From: Lysinibacillus sp.
GTDB lineage: Bacteria > Bacillota > Bacilli > Bacillales_A > Planococcaceae
DNA length: 52,400 nucleotides
Direction: 5' to 3'
NCBI GenBank assembly: GCA_031181585.1
Contig: JAPSKP010000015.1
Coordinates: forward strand, 1 to 52,400
This document shows positions 16,495 through 25,887 of this stretch, piece after piece. The position numbers were made by a program, and so were the translations under genes. Positions within the stretch are counted from its first letter, which is position 1; each line of letters opens with the position of its first letter. Under the pieces are notes generated by a model. That model did no database searches, was not told where the DNA came from, and saw nothing but the letters and a program-made list of their open reading frames with translations.

Positions 16495-18054
16495 TTATAC
16501 GTGCGCAAGCTCTCGAGCCGGCGCTGTGTTGCGGATTAAATAATCAAATGCTCCAAGTGCCGCTGTTGCTCCTGAGCCCATTGAGATAACAATTTGTTTG
16601 TACACTGTATCTGTGCAGTCTCCTGCTGCAAATACACCAGGCATGCTCGTCGCACCGTGCTTGTCGACAACGATTTCGCCGTGTGCATTTAAATCAATTG
16701 TGCCTTGTAAAAACTCTGTGTTCGGCAGAAGACCGATTTGAATGAATACACCTTCTAATTCAATATGGTGCTCTTCACCTGAAACGCGGTCCACATACGT
16801 AAGCCCGTTTACTTTATCTGTTCCTGTAATTTCCTGCGTTAACGCGTTTGTCAAAACCGTTACATTCGGCAGGCTGCGAAGACGTTCTTGCAGCACACGG
16901 TCAGCTTTTAACTCGTCTCCACGCTGCAGCAATGTAACATGTTTCACAATACCCGCTAAATCAATCGCTGCTTCAACTCCAGAGTTACCGCCGCCAACGA
17001 CAGCAACATTTTTGCCTTTAAAAATTGGACCGTCACAGTGCGGGCAGTATGCTACCCCTTTATTTTTGAATTTTTCTTCCCCTGGTACATCTAACTGACG
17101 ATAGCGGGCACCTGTTGATAGAATAACTGTTTTTCCTTTTAATACAGCACCATTTTCAAGCTCTACTTCCACAAGCTCTTTACGTGAAATACGTGCTGCA
17201 CGCTGTGATTTCATTACTTCAATATCATATTCTGCTACATGCCCTTCCAGGCTTGCCACAAACTGCGGACCTTCTGTTGCCTTTGTGCCAATGATGTTTT
17301 CGATAGATAGTGTATCGTTTACTTGGCCGCCGAAATGCTCAGCGACGATTCCTGTACGAATCCCCTTACGTGCAGCGTAAATAGCAGCGCTTGCACCTGC
17401 TGGACCACCGCCTACTACTAGTACATCAAACGGCTCGACATTTGCAAACTCAGAACCATCCGACTTGCTGCCTAACTTTTGTAAAATATCTTCGATTTCC
17501 ATACGGCCGCCCGCAAAGTTTTCATCGTTTAGGAAAACAGTTGGTACTGCCATAATGTCTTTTGCTTTCACTTCATCCTGGAACGTGCCGCCCTCAACCA
17601 TTGAGTGGGTAATGTTTGGATTTAAAACAGCCATAATATTTAACGCCTGTACGACATCAGGACAGTTGTGACATGTAAGACTGACGAATGTCTCAAAATG
17701 TAACGGCTCTTTAATTGCCTGGATGCGCTTGATTACCGTATCATCCACTTTCGGTGCACGGCCGCTCACTTGCAGCAATGCAAGCACTAAAGACGTGAAC
17801 TCATGCCCTAATGGCAAGCCTGCAAATACTACTCCCGACTCCTCGCCTGCCTTATTAACGCTAAAGCTTGGTGTACGTTTAAGCTGTACATGCTCAACTG
17901 TAATTCGTGGAGACATTTTTTCTAATTCTGTTACAAGCTCAATCATGTCTTGGGATGCTTTATCTTCACCTGCGCTGATCTTTAATACAAGATCCCCTTC
18001 AAGCATCGTTAAGTATTGCTGGAGTTGTGCTTTAATTTGTGTATCTAATACCAT
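16495..18054 (-). CDS. ahpF: alkyl hydroperoxide reductase subunit F
   Basis: A 519-residue flavoprotein disulfide reductase that regenerates AhpC with NADH. The N-terminal tandem thioredoxin-fold region (1-200) carries the redox pair in SLTCHNCPDV. FAD and NAD(P)H domains follow (VVGGGPAGASAAIYAAR; VVGGGNSGVEAAIDL), with the active-site CPHC between them and the FAD-binding GVFAAGDCTD near the end. It lies downstream of ahpC. The ATG is the only start possible: the frame is closed by a TAG 30 bases upstream and has no other start codon. No ribosome site lies close; a GAGGTGA is 41 bases away, across a 28-base hairpin. Confidence 0.95.
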   Translation of the reverse strand: MVLDTQIKAQLQQYLTMLEGDLVLKISAGEDKASQDMIELVTELEKMSPRITVEHVQLKRTPSFSVNKAGEESGVVFAGLPLGHEFTSLVLALLQVSGRAPKVDDTVIKRIQAIKEPLHFETFVSLTCHNCPDVVQALNIMAVLNPNITHSMVEGGTFQDEVKAKDIMAVPTVFLNDENFAGGRMEIEDILQKLGSKSDGSEFANVEPFDVLVVGGGPAGASAAIYAARKGIRTGIVAEHFGGQVNDTLSIENIIGTKATEGPQFVASLEGHVAEYDIEVMKSQRAARISRKELVEVELENGAVLKGKTVILSTGARYRQLDVPGEEKFKNKGVAYCPHCDGPIFKGKNVAVVGGGNSGVEAAIDLAGIVKHVTLLQRGDELKADRVLQERLRSLPNVTVLTNALTQEITGTDKVNGLTYVDRVSGEEHHIELEGVFIQIGLLPNTEFLQGTIDLNAHGEIVVDKHGATSMPGVFAAGDCTDTVYKQIVISMGSGATAALGAFDYLIRNTAPARELAHV

Positions 18055-18062
18055 GTTAGTTG

Positions 18063-18102
18063 CTGCTATATAACGCTCACGCTATAGCAGACTATTCACC
18101 TC
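18063..18102 (-). promoter_or_regulatory. SD-hairpin arrangement in the ahpF translation start region
   Basis: GAGGTGA (18096-18102 on the minus strand) is followed by an eight-pair hairpin (18083-18090 with 18063-18070), which can extend by further GC pairs in its loop, and then by eight bases to the ahpF ATG. If the hairpin folds, the distance from SD to AUG shrinks from 41 to about 14 bases. The folding and its role are inferred. Confidence 0.5.
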
Positions 18103-18191
18103 GCATTCTCCTTATTAAAAACAGAGCGACAAAAACCAATCAAAGGGATTGTTCTTTGCCGCCTGTATTACTATATGTTTAGTTCGGAAAC

Positions 18192-18755
18192 TTAGATTTT
18201 ACCTACTAGGTCTAAGCTTGGAGTTAACGTCTCAGCGCCTTCTTGCCATTTTGCTGGGCAAACTTCGCCTGGATTGTTGCGAACGTATTGAGCTGCTTTG
18301 ATTTTGTTAACTAATGTAGAAGCGTCACGACCGATGCCGCCAGCATTGATTTCGTAAGCTTGTACAATACCGTCTGGATCGATGATGAATGTACCGCGCT
18401 CTGCAAGGCCATCTTCTTCGTTTAATACATCGAATGCTTTTGAGATTGTGTGAGACGGGTCACCAATCATAATGTATTCGATTTTACCGATTGCTTCTGA
18501 AGTATCGTGCCATGCTTTGTGCGTGAAGTGTGTATCTGTAGATACAGAGTATACTTCAACACCTAATTCTTTTAATGTTGCATATTCGTTTTGTAAGTCT
18601 TCTAATTCTGTTGGGCAAACAAATGTGAAGTCTGCTGGGTAGAAGCACACTACGCTCCACTGACCTTTGAAGTTTTCTGAAGATACGTCGATGAATTCAC
18701 CTTTTTGGAATGCTTTTGCTGTGAATGCTTGGATTTCTTTACCGATTAATGCCAT
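18192..18755 (-). CDS. ahpC: alkyl hydroperoxide reductase subunit C (peroxiredoxin)
   Basis: A 187-residue typical 2-Cys peroxiredoxin. The peroxidatic cysteine lies in [14 protein letters not shown] (about residue 47) and the resolving cysteine in [11 protein letters not shown] (about residue 166). It reduces hydrogen peroxide and organic peroxides and is recycled by AhpF, encoded next. An AGGAGG site precedes the ATG. Confidence 0.96.
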   Translation of the reverse strand: MALIGKEIQAFTAKAFQKGEFIDVSSENFKGQWSVVCFYPADFTFVCPTELEDLQNEYATLKELGVEVYSVSTDTHFTHKAWHDTSEAIGKIEYIMIGDPSHTISKAFDVLNEEDGLAERGTFIIDPDGIVQAYEINAGGIGRDASTLVNKIKAAQYVRNNPGEVCPAKWQEGAETLTPSLDLVGKI

Positions 18756-18791
18756 GATAATTCCTCCTGTTGTTTGTTATTTGTACATTAG

Positions 18792-18812
18792 TATTCTAAT
18801 TATGTTAGAATA
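18792..18812. promoter_or_regulatory. dyad upstream of ahpC
   Basis: Perfect eight-base inverted repeat TATTCTAA / TTAGAATA with a five-base spacer, 37 bases before the ahpC start codon. The place fits control of ahpC by PerR, but the bases do not match the PerR box TTATAATnATTATAA well, so the regulator stays open. Confidence 0.45.
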
Positions 18813-19015
18813 ATTCCAATCAAGATATGAAATTACCATATCGCTATAATATAGTCAACCTACATTACGCAATTCAACCTAAAAACACTATTTTAAGCAT
18901 AAATTTCGCTTTTTTACTTTTACACTGACACATAATAGTTAGCCTATCATTTCACGTATTTATCACTTTTCTCACTGTTATGTCTCCCCCATTTTCTCAA
19001 TTCCCTGCGAACGAG

Positions 19016-19037
19016 TAAAAATGGCCAAGTGCCATTT
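19016..19037 (-). terminator. weak terminator after the MHYT-EAL gene
   Basis: Seven-pair stem (19019-19025 with 19031-19037, loop of five) followed by a short T run on the minus strand, just past the stop. Confidence 0.5.
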
Positions 19038-19045
19038 CTCTTTAT

Positions 19046-21094
19046 TCATTCTCTAATAATTTCGAGTGTTTTTCTGCTAATCCAAACTTCCAGTTCATTC
19101 GCTTCAAGCGGCTTTGAATAATAGTACCCTTGCACAGTCGGCTGCTTTTCCAATGTACGCAGGAAGTCCATTTGGGAATCAGTTTCTACTCCTTCAATGA
19201 CGACATGTAATTTTAATGAGTAGCCTAATATGATAATTGCCTTTAACAGCTCGGAATCTTTTTCTGAGGCTGGAACCCCATCTACAAATGATTTATCAAT
19301 CTTAATCGTAGAAATCGGGATTCTTTTTAAGTAAGACAATGAAGATAGACCAGTTCCAAAGTCATCAAGCGCAACAGACAAGCCCTTTTCCCTGAATTTT
19401 TCTAATGCTGCAATCGCATTGTCCATATCATGAATGACACTTGTCTCCGTGATCTCCAACTCCAATTGTGCAGGATGAATACCGTATCTTTCTAAATTTT
19501 CATTTAAAGTACTCGTTAAACGAGGTGAAGTTAAATAAATACCTGGAATATTAATGGACACTTGCCCGAAAGGTACGTTTGCTGTATTCCACACTGTAAT
19601 CTGCTCACATACTCGTTCAACAATCCAGTCCGTCACGTCATAAATCTTTTGCGATTCCTCTAATACGGGAATAAATACGCCCGGTGAAACCATTCCATAT
19701 ATTGGATGATTCCAGCGAATCAATGCTTCCACTCCTACAAGATCACCGTTTTCAGGGTCTACTTTTGGCTGATACACAAGAAATAAATCTCCATTATCCA
19801 TCGCCTCTTGAATATCAACCATTAGCTGTCTTTCAAAGTTAAATGTATGGATACCCGGGTTGTATTCAATCACTTCGTGGCTATATACAGTTGAAGGTGA
19901 CTGCAGCACAGCGATTGCATTTGAAAAATGCTCCTGCACCCATGCTGGGTCATCCGACTTCGAAAGAGAACAAACCATATCTACGGTAATGGAATGCTCC
20001 CCTAATATGAGCGGGTGCTTTAACACCGCACAAATTTTCTCTAATGATACATACAGCTTTTTTGATTGTTCCTTATTTGTATTTACAATCGTAAAGCGAT
20101 TCGCTTCAGTCCGATATAGCTTTACATTCTCAGGAAGCAGCCCTTCGATACTTTCACTAATGCTTTTGACCATTTCATCAGCAACATAATAGCCATACGC
20201 TACAATATATTTCTCCAGATTATGAAGATGGACAATCGCCACGCTGTATGCCTTGTCTTCTTTCTTTTGATCATCCGTAAATTGTTTCTGGTTTGGCAGC
20301 TTCGTTAAGGCATCAAAGTTTTTTAAGCGGAAATCTACATATTTATCTAACTGACTTGTCAAAACTGCCAGCAAAAATAAGCTGACCGTACTGATTGTGA
20401 CAAAAACAATCACCCAGATGACATCCATCTCATGCTTTTCATGTCCTGCTGTGATTTCGTCTATTGTATAAAACTGCATGGCTGCCATACCTGTGTAATG
20501 CATACTCGTAATGGCAATCGCCATCAGGAAGGCTGTCACTACCTTTACAAAGATACGATCCATGAAGTTGTTCATCAGCGAAAAAATATACAGAGATGCA
20601 AAGGATGCCACCATTGCGATAATAATGGATAAGATAAATATATCTGGTTTATATACGTACCCTGCTTCCATTTCCATAGCAGCCATTCCTATATAATGCA
20701 TTAATGAAATACCGATGCCCATGAAAATACCTGCAGCAACAAAGGTATAGATGCCCGTATTTTTCCTGTTCGCAAAATAAAACGCTAAATAGGATGCAAT
20801 AATTGCTGGAATAATGGAAAGTATCGTAATACTTATTCGATATTCCATATGTATAGGCAGCATAAACGCACTCATTCCGATAAAATGCATCGACCATATG
20901 CCAAGCCCCATGGCCAAAGAGGCAAGCACAAGCCAAACATTTTTATGAAAAAACCCATTCTCCCTTATTCGGCGGTTAATAAATAATGCCGTATATGACG
21001 CAGCAAATGCTATCAGGAAAGAAAGTACAACAAGCGGTATGGAATATTTCCCTTCAATAAATTGAATATCCAATGATGTCGGTAGCTTAAACAT
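19046..21094 (-). CDS. MHYT-GGDEF-EAL cyclic di-GMP phosphodiesterase
   Basis: A 682-residue membrane protein. The first ~250 residues hold seven helices with three MHYT repeats (SMHFIGM, LMHYIGM, SMHYTGM), thought to bind copper and sense oxygen, CO or NO. A GGDEF domain (about 270-400) is degenerate: RTEANRF stands where the GGDEF loop should be. The C-terminal EAL domain keeps EALIRW and LDDFGTG, so breakdown of c-di-GMP is the likely activity. The ATG at 21094 (MFKLPTSL) has GGAG upstream; an ATG at 21154 has no ribosome site. It may oppose the cyclase at 9353. Confidence 0.9.
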   Translation of the reverse strand: MFKLPTSLDIQFIEGKYSIPLVVLSFLIAFAASYTALFINRRIRENGFFHKNVWLVLASLAMGLGIWSMHFIGMSAFMLPIHMEYRISITILSIIPAIIASYLAFYFANRKNTGIYTFVAAGIFMGIGISLMHYIGMAAMEMEAGYVYKPDIFILSIIIAMVASFASLYIFSLMNNFMDRIFVKVVTAFLMAIAITSMHYTGMAAMQFYTIDEITAGHEKHEMDVIWVIVFVTISTVSLFLLAVLTSQLDKYVDFRLKNFDALTKLPNQKQFTDDQKKEDKAYSVAIVHLHNLEKYIVAYGYYVADEMVKSISESIEGLLPENVKLYRTEANRFTIVNTNKEQSKKLYVSLEKICAVLKHPLILGEHSITVDMVCSLSKSDDPAWVQEHFSNAIAVLQSPSTVYSHEVIEYNPGIHTFNFERQLMVDIQEAMDNGDLFLVYQPKVDPENGDLVGVEALIRWNHPIYGMVSPGVFIPVLEESQKIYDVTDWIVERVCEQITVWNTANVPFGQVSINIPGIYLTSPRLTSTLNENLERYGIHPAQLELEITETSVIHDMDNAIAALEKFREKGLSVALDDFGTGLSSLSYLKRIPISTIKIDKSFVDGVPASEKDSELLKAIIILGYSLKLHVVIEGVETDSQMDFLRTLEKQPTVQGYYYSKPLEANELEVWISRKTLEIIRE

Positions 21095-21514
21095 AATCCT
21101 ATATCTCCATTTTCTATAATAATTACTCTTCATATATCGACTATAATAGGACATTTATAACACTTATTGAATAAAGAAAAAAATTTATTTAGCTTCCATT
21201 CTAAATATCTGACTATTCTTTCAATAAGGTACTTTATAGTAAAACTTCTTTATTGCTGCCCTTCCATATCCTTTTACCATTAAAACGGCTTCTCAACTTT
21301 GATGTCTTCGGCAAATCGCTATAGTATTCTAAAAATGTAACGATAATTTCCCCCTTACACATTTGCTATAATAAGAGTGGGAATTCCAGTAAACTAGGCA
21401 ATTAAGCAATGCGTCAGCTTATTCCGACTAGTCATACTTACCGTGGAAATGTCATCGTGAGTTACTGGCAAGAAGATGTGTGAAAAAGAACAGAAAAGAC
21501 AGGGAGGAAGAGCG
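21095..21514. other. intergenic region upstream of the RibD-like gene
   Basis: About 420 bases between divergent genes. I see an extended -10 promoter (21364-21372) for the plus-strand gene and no clear gene. A 24-codon frame (about 21409-21483) starts MRQLIPTSHTYRG but lacks a ribosome site. Confidence 0.4.
21364..21372 (+). promoter_or_regulatory. extended -10 promoter element for the 21515 gene
   Basis: TGCTATAAT is a perfect extended -10 sequence. The -35 region is poor, which is tolerated with TGn. It predicts a leader of about 135 bases. Confidence 0.5.
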
Positions 21515-22087
21515 ATGTCAAATACCGTTACCAATAGAAGAATCGTTTTGGATTTAGCCGTGACGCTGGACGGCTTCATTGAAGGGAACAATGGAGAGGT
21601 CGATTGGTGCATCATGGACCCTGAAATGGAGTTTACTCAGTTCCTAAATCAAATCGATGCTATTTTCTATGGTAGAAAAAGCTATGAATTATGGGGACAA
21701 TATATGCCGCAGGATGAAGACAGCGAGACGGAAAAAGAAATGTGGCAAATGGTGCATGGTAAAAAGAAATATGTATTTTCCCACACGCAAAAAGGCATTG
21801 ATGAACAAGCAATCTTCATAAATGAAAATCTCTATGAGGAAATAACTAGATTGAAAAATCAGCCTGGTAAAGACATCTGGTTATATGGCGGTGCAGGTCT
21901 CATTACCTCTTTTATCAATTTGGGACTTGTCGATGAATTTAGATTATCCATTCATCCTGTTGTGTTAGGAGAAGGAAAGCCGTTGTTTAGTGACCTTACA
22001 GAAAGATTGAATTTAAAACTGGTTCGTACAAGAACATTCACTTCCGGTGTTGTGCAGCTGATCTATCATCAGGATGGCAAGGAATGA
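21515..22087 (+). CDS. dihydrofolate reductase/RibD C-terminal family oxidoreductase
   Basis: A 190-residue soluble protein of the RibD_C/DHFR fold. Visible blocks: LDLAVTLDGFIEGNNGEVDW near the start, IDAIFYGRKSYELW, and IWLYGGAGLITSFINLGLVDE, which forms the NADPH site, then LSIHPVVLGEGKPLF. This is the single-domain type often called YwjB/YyaP-like, whose substrates are mostly unknown. GGGAGG lies before the ATG at 21515; an in-frame ATG at 21476 has no ribosome site. Confidence 0.85.
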   Translation: MSNTVTNRRIVLDLAVTLDGFIEGNNGEVDWCIMDPEMEFTQFLNQIDAIFYGRKSYELWGQYMPQDEDSETEKEMWQMVHGKKKYVFSHTQKGIDEQAIFINENLYEEITRLKNQPGKDIWLYGGAGLITSFINLGLVDEFRLSIHPVVLGEGKPLFSDLTERLNLKLVRTRTFTSGVVQLIYHQDGKE

Positions 22088-22149
22088 GCGGAGAGTAAAT
22101 AATACCCAAAAGAGTGATACCCACGAGGGTAGCCGCGTAACTGCCTTGC

Positions 22150-22185
22150 AAAAAGCAAGCTTCACGGATACCATGAAAGCTTGCT
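22150..22185 (-). terminator. terminator overlapping the end of the 22162 gene
   Basis: Nine-pair stem (22154-22162 with 22177-22185) whose left half runs into the stop codon, followed by five T on the minus strand. Confidence 0.7.
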
Positions 22186-22725
22186 GTCGCTATCTAATGG
22201 CAGCTTTTTAACTTCTACATTTATTATGTTGAACCATCCCCTTACAAGAGTTTCTCTTGCTAAGTTCGCATTGGCATCATCATCCCAGACAATATGAGAA
22301 AACCAAGCACCCGTTGCCCATTCAAACTGCAGCTCTGCATACGAAATTGCCGGATGATTTGCTTGAGCAAATTTTCTATTTACAGCTGCAGCAACGTTTA
22401 CCGCTTGTGGCAGCAGCTCTTTTTCGATTTTTTCCTTTATCAGTGCGTCTTCCAGCTGATCCCACAGCACTAGTGATCCGTCAACTTGATAGAAAATATC
22501 AAAGGAAGGCTGCTCCCTCATATCCACTAAAACAAAGGCACGGTCTACTGTGTTGTCTGTCGCTTTTACTGTATTGACAATGATGTTTTGGGCAACCTCC
22601 ACCCAAAAGTCGTTTGCTTCGTCTAGTTCTGATTCTATATATAGTTCCTTATCCAGTTCAGAAATAGCTGTTTCCCTTTTATTTACATCTTCTACTTTTT
22701 TAAATAAACGCGTAAAAAATCCCAA
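22162..22725 (-). CDS. protein of unknown function
   Basis: A 187-residue acidic soluble protein. A basic N-terminus (GFFTRLFKKVEDVNKRE) leads into a helical, then mixed, domain (AFVLVDMREQPSFDIFYQVD, then AELQFEWATGAWFSHIVWDD). I do not recognise the family, although the layout resembles small cytosolic domains of immunity-like proteins. GGAGG lies nine bases before a TTG at 22725, so I prefer it. ATG codons upstream at 22764 or on the ribosome site itself are less likely. Confidence 0.6.
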   Translation of the reverse strand: MGFFTRLFKKVEDVNKRETAISELDKELYIESELDEANDFWVEVAQNIIVNTVKATDNTVDRAFVLVDMREQPSFDIFYQVDGSLVLWDQLEDALIKEKIEKELLPQAVNVAAAVNRKFAQANHPAISYAELQFEWATGAWFSHIVWDDDANANLARETLVRGWFNIINVEVKKLPLDSDSKLSWYP

Positions 22726-22865
22726 GTGTCTCATCCTCCATTTAAAATCAACCGTATTTTCCATTTTACAATTCTACTACTATTACTAAAATCCTTGTTC
22801 ATTGTTTACCTGTCCATCAGCAGCATGGAGATTGTATGTAACAGTTTCGTTAGTGGAATATAACG

Positions 22866-23402
22866 CTACTTTATAAAAAGCCCCATCTCAATCCTTACTT
22901 CCTTATTTTCAATATCATGATTTGAATAGCTGATCGCATCCAAGCCAATCAAGTGAAATCCATGCTTTTGATAAAATTGGATTGCCTGATAATTAGACGT
23001 TTGCGTTTCGAGTACAATCGCTCTTGCATTCAGCTGTTTTGCCCGCTTTTTCACAAAACTCATCAACTGCCCGCCGATTCCTTTCTGCTGCTCCGATGGA
23101 TTGATATGAAGGTCATTAACCCTCACCACGTTATTCCATTTTTCATGATTGAAACTGACGATGCCCACTTCTTTTTCATCTATCTGTGCAATATAACACT
23201 CGATGTTTTCTAGGTACTCTTCAAAAATCTCTCCTTCTAAATATTTGTGGAAAGGCGTATCAAAGTTTTGCAAAGATAAATCGATTCCCCACCCGTTTTC
23301 ATGCTCTGTCAGGCGGAGATCATAGTATTTATCAGAAGTGTACTCGTAAATAACTTTTTTACCATTAGGGTAGTCTTCTTTTGTGATTTTTCTTATTTGC
23401 AT
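22866..23402 (-). CDS. GNAT acetyltransferase, streptothricin acetyltransferase-like
   Basis: A 178-residue GNAT enzyme. The acetyl-CoA motif QQKGIGGQLM and the pattern IVLETQTSNYQAIQFYQKHGF match the SatA/YyaR group, which acetylates the beta-lysine of streptothricin. The N-terminal region (DLRLTEHENGWGIDLSLQ) is also of that type. The true substrate cannot be read from sequence. It is a single gene with a GGGGA site upstream of the ATG. Confidence 0.8.
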   Translation of the reverse strand: MQIRKITKEDYPNGKKVIYEYTSDKYYDLRLTEHENGWGIDLSLQNFDTPFHKYLEGEIFEEYLENIECYIAQIDEKEVGIVSFNHEKWNNVVRVNDLHINPSEQQKGIGGQLMSFVKKRAKQLNARAIVLETQTSNYQAIQFYQKHGFHLIGLDAISYSNHDIENKEVRIEMGLFIK

Positions 23403-23563
23403 CTTCAGCTTCCCCCTGCATTCAATTTATTACTGTCATGATATTGTGATAAAATCTATAACGACGGCTTGTTGAAAACACTGCTTATACAAAAATATTA
23501 TTCTACACCTATCACCAAAACCCTTGTTGATTATTCCGAAGATGCTAGCTGCTGATTTCTTCA

Positions 23564-23604
23564 CAAAAAAGCTGTTTAGACAGGTTCCCCTATCTAAACA
23601 GCTT
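23564..23604 (-). terminator. terminator after the MMPL transporter gene
   Basis: Perfect 12-pair stem (23569-23580 with 23593-23604) and a run of T on the minus strand. Confidence 0.8.
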
Positions 23605-23612
23605 CCAGTTTA

Positions 23613-25799
23613 TTATTTCTTACTAGTTTCTTTTTCTAATTCTTTCATAATGGATTCGCCTTCGATATCAATGTTCGGCAGAATTTTATCGAGCCATTTC
23701 GGCATGTACCAGGCTGCCTTCCCCATGAGAAGCATTACAGCCGGCACGATCAACATACGGACAATAAAGGCATCGAACAGGACACCAAACGTTAATGCAA
23801 GTCCAATCACTTTTGTCATTGGATCTGGTGCCATCATGAAACCTGTAAATACAGCAATCATAATTAACCCAGCTGCCGTTACTACACCGCCGCTATCGCG
23901 GATACCTGCCAGTACAGCTTTACGTGCATTGCCTGAGTGCGCATATTCCTCACGCATACGGCTCACTAGGAAGACTTCATAGTCCATTGCAAGTCCGAAT
24001 AAAATACCAACTGTCAAAATCGGCAGGAAGTTTAGCACCGGACTTGATGTTGCAAAGCCAAATACTTCATAAAAGTTACCATCCTGCACGACCCATGTAA
24101 CAAAGCCCAGTGTTGCGCCAAGTGATAGCACGAAGCCTAACACTGCTTTTAGCGGTACTAATATCGAACGGAATACGACCATGAAAATAATAAATGCCAG
24201 GCCGATGATTAACGCTGCAAACACCGGTAAGGCATCCGACAGTTTTTCAGAAATATCAATGTTCATCGCTGTTGTGCCTGTCACGTTTAATTTTATACCC
24301 TCATAATCCGCATCACGAATATCATGCACTAAATCAATTGTTTCTTCTGCATTCGGGCCAGTTTTTGGATTTAGTGTAATAACAGCCATGTCACCTGACT
24401 CTTTTGGGATAACGTTTGTGATGTAATCGACGTTTTCCATCGTACTCAAATCCGCTTGCAGCTGCTCCAGCTTGGATAAAACCTCACCATCTTTTTCTGT
24501 CGCCTGTGCCACAACCACTAAAGATGCGTGGTAGCCTTCACCATAAGCTTCTTTTAATAAATCATAGGAATCGCGTTGGTCTGTTCCTTCTTCATAAAAG
24601 CTGTCGTCAGGTAAACCAAGCTCCATGTGGAAAAATGGAATTGTAATGACACTTAGCAAGATGATACCGACCAGCGCAAAGACGATCGGCATTTTATGTA
24701 AGGCATTAGCCCAGCCTTGCATTAATTTACCGGAGAATTTCACACGGTCTGCCATTTTTTCTGACGTCGTTTTTTTACGATCAATAGGTGGTGTAATTTT
24801 ATCACCTAATAGATAAAGCACTGCCGGTACAACAAGTACAGCTACGAAAATCGCCAGCAATACTGTCACCGCCGCTGTGTAGCCCATCATCGACAAGAAT
24901 GGAATTTTAGGAATCGACAAACCGATTAAGGCGATAATGACTGTAACACCTGCGAATACGACTGCTGTTCCGGCTGTTCCGTTCGCAATCGCAATAGATT
25001 GAGGAATGGAATACCCCTTCGCGAACTCTTGGCGGAAACGGGAAACGATAAATAATGCATAATCAATCCCTACCGCTAATCCAAGCATCGCTGCCAACGA
25101 TAAACATACGAACGAAATGGATGTAAAATTCGTTGCCAGCAAAATCCCTAGCAAGCCAACAACGAGACCAGTTCCTGCTGTCACAATCGGCATACCTGCT
25201 AAAATAAGCGAGCCGAATGTAAAGAACAAAATAATGAATGCAACGGCAACACCCATTACTTCCGTTTTAAAATGTAATTCAATTGGATAAAGCTCTGTTT
25301 CTGAAGAATAAAGCTCCGTTTGGATGCCTTCATCCTTCGTGGTATCTAATACTTCCCGTAATTCGTCAATTTGGTCAAACGTTACTTCTTTTGATGGTAC
25401 GTTATACATGGCCATCGCAAATGCAATCGTCTGATCAGCATTGTAGTTTTGCAGCATATCCGGTGTATAAACCGCTTCTACATCATCCAATGCCTGTACT
25501 TCTTCTACTAATTCAGCAATATGCCCCTGCACTTCCGGGTCAAGCAGCGTCTTCCCTTCAGGTGCTTTAAAGACTACCTGTATTTGTGCTCCTGCTTTCC
25601 CTACCTCCGGGAACTCTTCCTCCAGCATTTCGATTGTATTTTGGGCAGGTGTGCCTGGAATCGACATATCATCATCAAAATCGAACCATAAAACAAGCAC
25701 TGCAACGCCCGCTGCCAACAGTAAAGCAATGGCGGAGAATAACACAGCCTTGGCATGATTCGTTGCCCAAAAACCTAATTTATATAATAGTTTAGCCAC
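23613..25799 (-). CDS. ydfJ: MMPL/RND-family transporter (YdfJ-like)
   Basis: A 728-residue membrane exporter with two MMPL halves. Each half has one helix, a large outer loop (about 35-185 and 385-530), and five or six helices. The proton-relay type motifs are visible: GIDYALFIVSRFRQE in the first half and AMDYEVFLVSRMREEY in the second. It starts with GTG, with AAAGGGG seven bases upstream. It directly follows a two-component system of the YdfH/YdfI kind; in B. subtilis YdfHI activates ydfJ, so the same control is likely. The cargo is unknown (lipids or drugs in related proteins). Confidence 0.88.
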   Translation of the reverse strand: MAKLLYKLGFWATNHAKAVLFSAIALLLAAGVAVLVLWFDFDDDMSIPGTPAQNTIEMLEEEFPEVGKAGAQIQVVFKAPEGKTLLDPEVQGHIAELVEEVQALDDVEAVYTPDMLQNYNADQTIAFAMAMYNVPSKEVTFDQIDELREVLDTTKDEGIQTELYSSETELYPIELHFKTEVMGVAVAFIILFFTFGSLILAGMPIVTAGTGLVVGLLGILLATNFTSISFVCLSLAAMLGLAVGIDYALFIVSRFRQEFAKGYSIPQSIAIANGTAGTAVVFAGVTVIIALIGLSIPKIPFLSMMGYTAAVTVLLAIFVAVLVVPAVLYLLGDKITPPIDRKKTTSEKMADRVKFSGKLMQGWANALHKMPIVFALVGIILLSVITIPFFHMELGLPDDSFYEEGTDQRDSYDLLKEAYGEGYHASLVVVAQATEKDGEVLSKLEQLQADLSTMENVDYITNVIPKESGDMAVITLNPKTGPNAEETIDLVHDIRDADYEGIKLNVTGTTAMNIDISEKLSDALPVFAALIIGLAFIIFMVVFRSILVPLKAVLGFVLSLGATLGFVTWVVQDGNFYEVFGFATSSPVLNFLPILTVGILFGLAMDYEVFLVSRMREEYAHSGNARKAVLAGIRDSGGVVTAAGLIMIAVFTGFMMAPDPMTKVIGLALTFGVLFDAFIVRMLIVPAVMLLMGKAAWYMPKWLDKILPNIDIEGESIMKELEKETSKK

Positions 25800-25849
25800 G
25801 ATAGAACCCCTTTCTATTACCGCCCCCTATCTTACTATATTGAATAAAT

Positions 25850-25878
25850 AAAAAAAACGTACATTCAGCATGCACGTT
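25850..25878 (-). terminator. terminator after the response regulator gene
   Basis: Nine-base arms (25856-25864 with 25870-25878, one G-T pair) and a run of seven or more T on the minus strand. It separates the two-component transcript from ydfJ, which must then have its own promoter in the ~50 bases at 25800-25850. Confidence 0.8.
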
Positions 25879-25887
25879 CGGGCAGAT

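Noticed and set aside
18792..18812. PerR box upstream of ahpC
   Set aside because: The place is right and the dyad perfect, but the bases do not fit TTATAATnATTATAA; kept only as an unnamed dyad.
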